Below, in pieces: positions 1 to 5,929 of a DNA stretch of 11,566 nt. The stretch lies in NCBI GenBank assembly GCA_020062525.1, contig JAGUWE010000035.1, positions 1 to 11,566 of the forward strand, in the 5' to 3' direction. The translations under genes and the position numbers were made by a program. Each line of letters opens with the position of its first letter. Position 1 is the stretch's first letter. Below the pieces are notes generated by a model. The model saw nothing but the letters and a program-made list of their open reading frames with translations, searched no databases and was not told where the DNA came from. This DNA is from Patescibacteria group bacterium. Lineage in GTDB: Bacteria; Patescibacteriota; Patescibacteriia; JAACEG01; JAGUWE01.

Positions 1-20
1 ACAGCTTATAATAGCATAAA

Positions 21-50
21 TAAAAGAAAAGTCAAGCCCTGGGGCAAGAC
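21..50 (-). terminator. Rho-independent terminator, possibly bidirectional
   Basis: Read on the minus strand, an imperfect hairpin (GTC-TT-GCCC, loop CA, GGGC-TT-GAC, at 50-31) is followed at once by TTTTCTTTT. It lies just past the stop codon of the glycosyltransferase, where the leftward unit should end. The stem is interrupted by two U-U mismatches, so it is of moderate strength. On the plus strand the same hairpin is followed by CTTTTTT, so it may also stop transcription coming from the left. Confidence 0.55.
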
Positions 51-93
51 CTTTTTTGAATTGTAAGCCGCTAAAATTTTTGAACTTTCTTGA

Positions 94-1284
94 TTAACTT
101 ATCGACCGATAAAGTTTAAGTGTCTCTTCGGCGCATTTTCGCCAAGAAAATTTTTTGCTTTGTCTGAAACCACTTTGCCGCAACCCCTCTTGCAACTGCT
201 TATCTTTAAGCAATCGGCTGATAGCGGCTGTCATTTCCTTCTGACTGGCTGGATCAATTAGAATAGCCGCATCCTCGGTAATTTCCGGAATAGAAGAAAC
301 TTTACTGGTAATAACCGGGGCTCCCAAACTCATTGCTTCAACAATCGGCAGACCAAAACCTTCGTAAAGCGTGGGAAAAACAAAACAAGTAGCTTTACTC
401 ATCAGCGCGTATTTTGCCGTCTTATCAACGTAACCCACATATTTTATTGGCGTAAAATTTAATTTGTAAGTTTGATTAATTTTTTTAATTTCGCGAAAAA
501 CTTCCTGATGCTTATAACCCTTAGCGCCAGCAATTACTAATTGAAACTTTTGAAAATAATCACTTCCCCGTAGTAGCTCGCCATAAGCTTTAACTAACAA
601 AATTAAATTTTTTCTTGGCTCAATGGTACCCAAAAATAAAATATAAGGCCGATTAATTTTAAATTGTTCAATAATAGAATCAGCTCTTTGCAAAACGATT
701 TTCTGAATTTCTGCCTCGCTTTGCTGGCCAGTGCCTTCATAAATGACTTTTATTTTTTCAGCTGGCACTTTAAATAATTCAATTAAATCCTGCTTAGTAT
801 TTTCTGAAACAGCAATAATTTTATCTGTTTTTTTTAAACCCTTAGGAAAAAAAATTTTAGTGTAAAGATTTAAATTAGAAATGATTTGTGAAGGAAACCA
901 TTTTGGCTGTTTAAAAATTGCCAAATCGTGAATTGTTAACACTGATTTGCCGCTATAAATATAAGGTAAACTATCAGCGGTCAGGTGGAGTAAATCCAAT
1001 TTTTCGCTCTCATAAACTGCCGAGATTAAAAGCTGAGAATAAGTCAAGGGCAAAAATCGTCTGTAGCGATAAAGCGGGAAAAATTTGACTTTGACGTTTT
1101 CATAATTTTGGACTAACTCGGCCACTACACTCGGCTGAGTCAACGAGGGAAAAAAGAGAACATACTTATTAACCTCGTCAATAGCCAATAAATTTTTTAC
1201 TAAATAATAAGTATAGTGAGCAGCGCCAACTCGCTCATCTAAAGAAGGATTTAAGATTGTCCGGCAATCAATGCCAATTTTCAT
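94..1284 (-). CDS. GT4-type glycosyltransferase (Glycos_transf_1)
   Basis: The 396-residue protein has the GT-B fold layout of retaining glycosyltransferase family 4. The N-terminal half begins MKIGIDCRT and has a short TIHD stretch near residue 117. A donor-binding C-terminal domain starts at FLGTIEPRKNL (217-227). The family signature EGFGLPIVE (308-316) is the E-x7-E motif that contacts the nucleotide-sugar. The family moves hexosyl or similar groups from an activated sugar to lipid or polysaccharide acceptors at the cytoplasmic membrane face. The exact sugar and acceptor cannot be told from sequence. No signal peptide or membrane segment is seen, as expected for a peripheral cytoplasmic enzyme. 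It is the last gene of the leftward unit, 77 bp after the peptidase gene, and may have its own promoter in that gap. No Shine-Dalgarno sequence is visible before the ATG. The family call is firm and the role in envelope glycan synthesis is inferred. Confidence 0.88.
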   Translation of the reverse strand: MKIGIDCRTILNPSLDERVGAAHYTYYLVKNLLAIDEVNKYVLFFPSLTQPSVVAELVQNYENVKVKFFPLYRYRRFLPLTYSQLLISAVYESEKLDLLHLTADSLPYIYSGKSVLTIHDLAIFKQPKWFPSQIISNLNLYTKIFFPKGLKKTDKIIAVSENTKQDLIELFKVPAEKIKVIYEGTGQQSEAEIQKIVLQRADSIIEQFKINRPYILFLGTIEPRKNLILLVKAYGELLRGSDYFQKFQLVIAGAKGYKHQEVFREIKKINQTYKLNFTPIKYVGYVDKTAKYALMSKATCFVFPTLYEGFGLPIVEAMSLGAPVITSKVSSIPEITEDAAILIDPASQKEMTAAISRLLKDKQLQEGLRQSGFRQSKKFSWRKCAEETLKLYRSIS

Positions 1285-1314
1285 AGGTTTTAATCTAAAG
1301 TTTTGGCTAACTTA

Positions 1315-1343
1315 ATTATAACTAATTTAATAAAAAAATAAAG
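1315..1343 (-). promoter_or_regulatory. Possible promoter of the glycosyltransferase gene
   Basis: A perfect TATAAT -10 box is read on the minus strand at 1320-1315, about 31 nt before the ATG. The -35 position at 17 nt spacing reads only TTTATT, a poor match. In AT-rich DNA a lone -10 box is weak evidence, so this is tentative. Confidence 0.3.
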
Positions 1344-1361
1344 TCTTTTGCTTGATGATTT

Positions 1362-2627
1362 TTAAATTTTGAGAAGATTAATAAAATTTTCTTTTGATTG
1401 AAATGGGCCGATTAAAGCCAGATTAATTTTGTGGGGCTGAAAAATGTCTCGGGCGACTCGCTCAACATCCCGAGTTGTCACTTTATCAATAGCGGCAAAT
1501 TGTTCTTCAATGGTCAAAATTTTTCGCGTTAGAATTTCTTGGGCAGCTAAAAAACTTGCTATTTCATCCGAAGTTTCTAAATTGATTAAACTAACGCCTT
1601 TAATGTACTCTTTGGCTTTAGCAAGTTCGGCCTGACCGACTTTGATGTTTTTTATTTTTTTATATTCGGCTAAAACAAGTTTGATTGCCTGATGGATTTT
1701 TTTATTGTCAACTCCGGCTTGGGTAACTAAATAACCCGAGTCGGTATATGTTTCAATCGTTGTCCGAATATAGTAAGCCAAACCATATCTATCTCGCACT
1801 ATTGTAAACAAACGCGAACTCTTGTTACCGCCTAAAATAATTGCTAAAATTTTTAAAACATAACGATCGGGATGAAAAAAATCATAAGTCCTCACCCCTA
1901 AACAAAGATGGGTCTGATCAGTTTTTTTAAACTGAACCAGGGACTCTGGCTTGGTTTGGTTTTCTTTGACTTTATTTTTATCTTTTAAAGCGCCTCTTTC
2001 AAAATTAGAAAAATATTTTTGAATCTTTGACTTTATTTTATTATTAATCGCTCCAGAAAGACAAAGGACTGAATTGTTAGCTAAATAATGGGTCTTAAAA
2101 TACTTTAAAAGGTCGGTTCTTTTAAAACTCAAAATATTTTCTTTAGTTCCCAAAATTTCCCAGCCAGCTGGTTGATCGCCATAAAGAAGTTGTTCAAATG
2201 ACTCACCAACTTGTCTTATAGGCGTATCTTGAAAAAGATTAATTTCTTCAATAATAACTCCTTTTTCTTTTTGGATTTCAGCCGGAGTAAATTTGGAGTA
2301 AAGTAAAATATCTGAGACCACGTCTAAAGCTAAGTCTAAATGACGACTGTCAATCTTAATATAAAAACCAGTCACTTCTTTATCAGTAAAGGCATTGTAT
2401 TCACTGCCGACTCTATCTAAAACTTGACTGAGTTTTAAAGGCGTTGGCCTCTTTTTCGTACCTTTGAAAAACAGATGCTCTAAAAAATGAGAAATGCCAT
2501 TGACCTTTTTTGTCTCATATTTTGAACCAACGCCAACTAAAAGCAAAACCGTTACTATTTTAGTATTAGTTAGCGGTGCCGAAATCAGCCGCAGACCATT
2601 TGATAGTGTTTCTTTCTTGAAGTCCAT
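1362..2627 (-). CDS. M16-family zinc metallopeptidase (pitrilysin/processing-peptidase-like)
   Basis: This 421-residue protein has the inverted zinc motif HxxEH as HFLEH (H47, E50, H51). The third ligand, expected about 76 residues on, is supplied by the E127/E128 pair in VIIEEINLF. The C-terminal half has the family's second signature, RLFTIVRDRYGLAYYI followed by YTDSGYLVTQAG, which closes the active-site chamber. The length fits a two-domain bacterial M16B protein such as B. subtilis YmxG/MlpA or the mitochondrial processing peptidase subunits, which act as dimers. Both zinc motif and R/Y motif are on one chain, so an active homodimer is plausible. No signal peptide is seen, so it probably works in the cytoplasm on peptides or small proteins. 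It starts 31 nt after the glyQS stop. An AAAGGG 9 nt before the ATG is a possible weak ribosome binding site and forms one arm of a small hairpin at 2637-2653. The substrate is unknown. Confidence 0.9.
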   Translation of the reverse strand: MDFKKETLSNGLRLISAPLTNTKIVTVLLLVGVGSKYETKKVNGISHFLEHLFFKGTKKRPTPLKLSQVLDRVGSEYNAFTDKEVTGFYIKIDSRHLDLALDVVSDILLYSKFTPAEIQKEKGVIIEEINLFQDTPIRQVGESFEQLLYGDQPAGWEILGTKENILSFKRTDLLKYFKTHYLANNSVLCLSGAINNKIKSKIQKYFSNFERGALKDKNKVKENQTKPESLVQFKKTDQTHLCLGVRTYDFFHPDRYVLKILAIILGGNKSSRLFTIVRDRYGLAYYIRTTIETYTDSGYLVTQAGVDNKKIHQAIKLVLAEYKKIKNIKVGQAELAKAKEYIKGVSLINLETSDEIASFLAAQEILTRKILTIEEQFAAIDKVTTRDVERVARDIFQPHKINLALIGPFQSKENFINLLKI

Positions 2628-2658
2628 AAATTTTTTCCCTTTTTTTGAAAGGGGGAAA

Positions 2659-4038
2659 TTATAATTTCTCTTTAAAATAATCTACCAACTCCCCAATCTT
2701 CACTCTCTTCTGTTTCATTGTATCACGATCTCGAACCGTCACATCCTGATTTTCCAAACTTTCAAAATCAACTGTCAGGCAATAAGGCGTGCCAATTTCG
2801 TCTTGACGGCGGTAGCGTCGACCAATTGAACCGGCTTCATCATAATGGGTTAAATATTTTGCTTTAAGAAGCTCAAAAATTTTCTGGGTTAATTTAACTA
2901 CTTTTTCTTTATTTTTCACCAAAGGTAAAACCGCGATTTTGATTGGCGCTAATTTTTTATCAAACTTTAAAACCACTTCTGCTTCTTTAGTTGATTCAGT
3001 AGTGGTAGTCCGGCCACCTAAAACTACCTGATAAGCATTAACCAAAAAGACTAAGGTTGCTCGATCAGCGCCGGCTGAAGTCTCAATAATCCAAGGGATA
3101 TATTTTTCTTTAGAATCCTGGTCAAAATAACTTAAATCTTTGCCACTGTGTTTTGCATGAGTAGATAAATCCCAATCGCCGCGATTATGAATGCCTTCAA
3201 TTTCCCGCCAACCCATGGGTTCGGGAAAATGATATTCAATATCAACTGCCCGCTTGGCATAATGGGCTAAATCCTTTTTGGCCACTTCTTTAAATCTGAG
3301 ATTTTCTTTTTTAAGACCAAGGTTTAAATACCATTTCATTCTTGCCTCTTTCCAGCAGTTAAACCATTTGTCAGCTTCGTGGGGCTTGATAAAAAACTGC
3401 ATTTCCATCTGTTCAAACTCGCGCGTTCTGAAAGTAAAATGACCGGGCGTGATTTCATTGCGAAAAGCTTTGCCAATTTGGGCGATGCCAAAGGGAATCT
3501 TAACACGAGTTGAATCTAAAACATTGGCAAAATTGACATAAATTCCCTGACAGGTTTCGGCCCGAAGATAAGTTATATTGGCCTCATCTTCAACCGGACC
3601 AACAAAGGTCTTCATCATTAAATTAAATTTTCTGGGTTCATTTAGCGCTCCGCCGCAATCAGGACAGTTTGTCTTGCTCTCTTCTTCTAAATGATCTTTA
3701 CGAAATCGCTTGTGACACTCCTTGCATTCAACCAACTCATCGGCAAAGCCAGCTGTCAGGTGCCCCGAGGCCTGCCAAATTTTTGGTGACATTAAAATAG
3801 CTGAATCCAACCCGACAATATTATTTTGAGTTCTAATCATTTCCTGCCACCAAAGATTTTTAACATTATTTTTTAGTTCCACACCCAGCGGCCCATAATC
3901 ATAACAACTGGCAAAGCCGCCATAAATTTCCGAGCTGGGGAAAATAAAACCCCGTCGCTTGGCCAAAGAAACGATTTTATCCATCAAACTGTTTTCTTTT
4001 TCATTTTTTTTAGTCATAAGTTTAAAAATATAATTCAT
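2659..4038 (-). CDS. glyQS: Glycyl-tRNA synthetase, alpha2 dimeric type
   Basis: The enzyme charges tRNA-Gly with glycine using ATP, in the cytoplasm. The 459-residue class II synthetase is the single-chain alpha2 type found in archaea, eukaryotes and many Gram-positives, not the E. coli alpha2beta2 type. A zinc-binding insert is formed by CKEC (105-108) and CPDC (125-128). ETCQGIYVNF (161-170) corresponds to the family ETAQGIF block, with Cys for Ala. Motif 2 lies around FRNEITP (192-198) and motif 3 contains ETSAGADRATLVFL (319-332). The C-terminal third is the anticodon-binding domain, with SIGRRYRRQDEIGTPYCLTVD. The start is uncertain. The first ATG (4038) lies 11 nt after the argS stop, a second Met at residue 8 (4017) is equally usable, and the conserved block begins at MDKIVSLAKRRG (residue 19). 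No Shine-Dalgarno sequence decides between them. The gene sits between argS and the peptidase gene in a tight cluster. Confidence 0.96.
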   Translation of the reverse strand: MNYIFKLMTKKNEKENSLMDKIVSLAKRRGFIFPSSEIYGGFASCYDYGPLGVELKNNVKNLWWQEMIRTQNNIVGLDSAILMSPKIWQASGHLTAGFADELVECKECHKRFRKDHLEEESKTNCPDCGGALNEPRKFNLMMKTFVGPVEDEANITYLRAETCQGIYVNFANVLDSTRVKIPFGIAQIGKAFRNEITPGHFTFRTREFEQMEMQFFIKPHEADKWFNCWKEARMKWYLNLGLKKENLRFKEVAKKDLAHYAKRAVDIEYHFPEPMGWREIEGIHNRGDWDLSTHAKHSGKDLSYFDQDSKEKYIPWIIETSAGADRATLVFLVNAYQVVLGGRTTTTESTKEAEVVLKFDKKLAPIKIAVLPLVKNKEKVVKLTQKIFELLKAKYLTHYDEAGSIGRRYRRQDEIGTPYCLTVDFESLENQDVTVRDRDTMKQKRVKIGELVDYFKEKL

Positions 4039-4049
4039 TAAATAAAAAA

Positions 4050-5789
4050 CTACATCTCTTCCACTGTTTCAATACCTAAAATCGCCAGACCCTCTTTAAG
4101 AACGATACTAACTGCTTCAATCATTTTTAAGCGGGCTAATCTTAATTTTTCTTCTGCCTGAAGCACAGGCAAATCGTGATAAAAGCTATTGGACTGATCA
4201 GCCAGACCGTATAAATATTTTGCTAAAATTGAGGGATCATAAACCGAAACAGCTTCGGTAATCACAGCCGGAAAACGGCTAAGCAGATCAACTAACATCT
4301 GTTCGGTTGGATTTTCTAAGACAGAAAAATCAACTTTTTTTGCTTTATTTTCTTTTTTAGTTTTTCTTAAAATTGCCTTAAGGCGAGCATAAGTATAAAG
4401 AAGATAAGGGCCGGTGCGGCCAGTAAAGGATAAGGATTTTTTTGGCTCAAAACAAACTTCGCTTTTGGGATTAAATTCTAAAATAAAAAATCTAAGCGCG
4501 GCACGGGCAATCTTTTGGCTGCGATTCTTTTTTTCTTTTTCTGAAATTGCCGGATATCTTTTGACAATCTCTTCCTTGGATAATCTTTCTAATTCAGCCA
4601 GTAAATTATCGGCCTCAACCACCGTTCCCTGACGCGATTTCATTTTGCCTTCGGGTAAACTCACCAAGCCGTAACTTAAGTGGCGCATTTTCTCAACTTT
4701 TTTAAAACCAATTATTGTTAAAATGGCAAAAAGCTGACGAAAAAGCAAGCCCTGCTCTGAACCAACCAAATAAATACTTTTGGCCAGTTTATAATCCTTA
4801 AATTTCCGAATCGCTAAATAAATATCAGCAGTAGTGTAAACTGCTGTGCCATCTGATTTAATTAAGACTTTGTTAGGCAAATGATAGTCGCCGAGAGGAG
4901 CTATAATTGCTCCGTCTTGCTTTTTAAAAATCCCTTTTTTCAAATTATCATAAACAACTTTTTTGCCTTTAAGGTAGACCTGACTCTCGTAATAAAATTT
5001 ATCAAAACTAATGCCTAAATTTTTTAGCGTTTTTTTAAACCCCTGATAAAACCAGCGGTTCATTTTTTGCCAAAGTTTAATAACTTTTTTATCACCCTTT
5101 TCCCAGCGTAAAAGTATTTCCTTGGCTCGTTTTGCCAAAACCGGATTTTCTTTGACCTCCTGATGATAGCGAACATAAAAATCACCGACAAAATGATCCC
5201 CTTTTTTGTCCGGCAGTTTCCCCTGGCCATAGACCTCATAAGCCGCTATTGATTGAGAGATTTGATTGCCTCGGTCGTTAATTAAGCAAGTCCTGATTAC
5301 TTTATAACCAGTTGTCTCTAAAAGATTAACTAAACTTACGCCCAGCAGCGCGTTTCTAATATGCCCCAAATGCAAGGGTTTATTAGTATTGGGCGAAACA
5401 TACTCAATCATTATTTTTTTACCCTGTCCGATTTTTACTTGACCGTATAATTTTTTTTCTTTTATAATTTGATTTAAAATCAATTTGGCTTTTTCTTTTC
5501 TATCAACAAAAAAATTAAGATAGGGCCCAACGTTTTTAATTTTTTTAATTAAACCCGCGGGTTTAATTTTTTCCTTTAACTCCAAAGAAATTACCTCAGG
5601 CGCTTTTTTAAAACTCTTAGCCAAAGCAAAGCAAGGCAAAGTAAAATCACCAAATTTTAGCTCCGGCGGATAATCAATCGCCAAATTGACTAAATCGTTT
5701 TTACTAATAAAGGGCCGCAATAGCTTAAAAACCTGACCAATGGCCTCTTTTGTGAATTTGTCAGTAATTTTTGAATTAATTTGGTACAT
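4050..5789 (-). CDS. argS: Arginyl-tRNA synthetase
   Basis: The enzyme charges tRNA-Arg. From the preferred ATG it is 579 residues, normal for bacterial ArgRS. An N-terminal additional domain (about 1-110) contains the family block LKFGDFTLPCFALAK (44-58), which contacts the tRNA D-loop. The class I signature is HLGH (140-143), within VSPNTNKPLHLGHIRN. The KMSKS loop is degenerate KMKSR (382-386), as is common in ArgRS. The C-terminal DALR anticodon-binding domain includes TGRTGPYLLYTYAR and ends LAILGIETVEEM, as in the family. The open frame extends 14 codons further to a TTG at 5831, but MYQINSK at 5789 fits the usual N-terminus and the extension would run into an inverted-repeat element. 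The stop is 11 nt before glyQS. A 22-bp perfect palindrome lies within the gene at 5547-5568. Confidence 0.96.
   Translation of the reverse strand: MYQINSKITDKFTKEAIGQVFKLLRPFISKNDLVNLAIDYPPELKFGDFTLPCFALAKSFKKAPEVISLELKEKIKPAGLIKKIKNVGPYLNFFVDRKEKAKLILNQIIKEKKLYGQVKIGQGKKIMIEYVSPNTNKPLHLGHIRNALLGVSLVNLLETTGYKVIRTCLINDRGNQISQSIAAYEVYGQGKLPDKKGDHFVGDFYVRYHQEVKENPVLAKRAKEILLRWEKGDKKVIKLWQKMNRWFYQGFKKTLKNLGISFDKFYYESQVYLKGKKVVYDNLKKGIFKKQDGAIIAPLGDYHLPNKVLIKSDGTAVYTTADIYLAIRKFKDYKLAKSIYLVGSEQGLLFRQLFAILTIIGFKKVEKMRHLSYGLVSLPEGKMKSRQGTVVEADNLLAELERLSKEEIVKRYPAISEKEKKNRSQKIARAALRFFILEFNPKSEVCFEPKKSLSFTGRTGPYLLYTYARLKAILRKTKKENKAKKVDFSVLENPTEQMLVDLLSRFPAVITEAVSVYDPSILAKYLYGLADQSNSFYHDLPVLQAEEKLRLARLKMIEAVSIVLKEGLAILGIETVEEM
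5547..5568. repeat. 22-bp perfect palindrome inside argS
   Basis: The half-site AATTAAACCCG is followed directly by its exact reverse complement. It codes for residues around IKPAGLIK in the N-terminal domain of ArgRS. It could be chance in AT-rich DNA, a protein-binding site, or an RNA hairpin with no loop. No function is implied by position alone. Confidence 0.6.
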
Positions 5790-5794
5790 CTTGA

Positions 5795-5822
5795 ATTTTA
5801 TTATTAAAAATTGATCTGCCAA
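5795..5822 (-). promoter_or_regulatory. argS: Possible argS promoter giving a leaderless mRNA
   Basis: On the minus strand TTGGCA (5822-5817), a 16-nt spacer and TAAAAT (5800-5795) form a near-consensus sigma-70-type promoter. Only five bases separate the -10 box from the ATG, so transcription would start at or next to the start codon. The -35 box falls inside the right-hand end of the transcript-proximal arm of the inverted repeat at 5818-5905. This is tentative, because argS could simply be read through from ileS. Confidence 0.35.
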
Positions 5823-5905
5823 AATTAGCAAATTTTCGCGCGAGGACTGTCTGAGCCCGCCGAAGGCGAGGCGAGTTCCGCAGAAGAAAATTTGTTAATT
5901 TTGGC
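5818..5905. repeat. 88-bp inverted-repeat (REP/MITE-like) element between ileS and argS
   Basis: Two 20-nt arms at 5818-5837 (starts GCCAAAATTAGC) and 5886-5905 match as reverse complements at 19 of 20 positions. In plus-strand RNA the odd pair is a G-U wobble, so the stem would be unbroken. Between them is a GC-rich core with nested pairing GCCcGCC-gaa-GGCgaGGC, flanked by GGACT and AGTTCC. The GC-rich core stands out from the AT-rich surroundings. There is no coding capacity. This looks like a non-autonomous repeat element or a structured intercistronic hairpin. Confidence 0.6.
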
Positions 5906-5929
5906 TAAAAATGACAATTTTTAACCCCA

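Noticed and set aside
2637..2653. CCCTTT/AAAGGG hairpin between glyQS and the peptidase gene as a terminator
   Set aside because: On the transcribed minus strand it is followed by A residues rather than a T tract, so it should not stop transcription.
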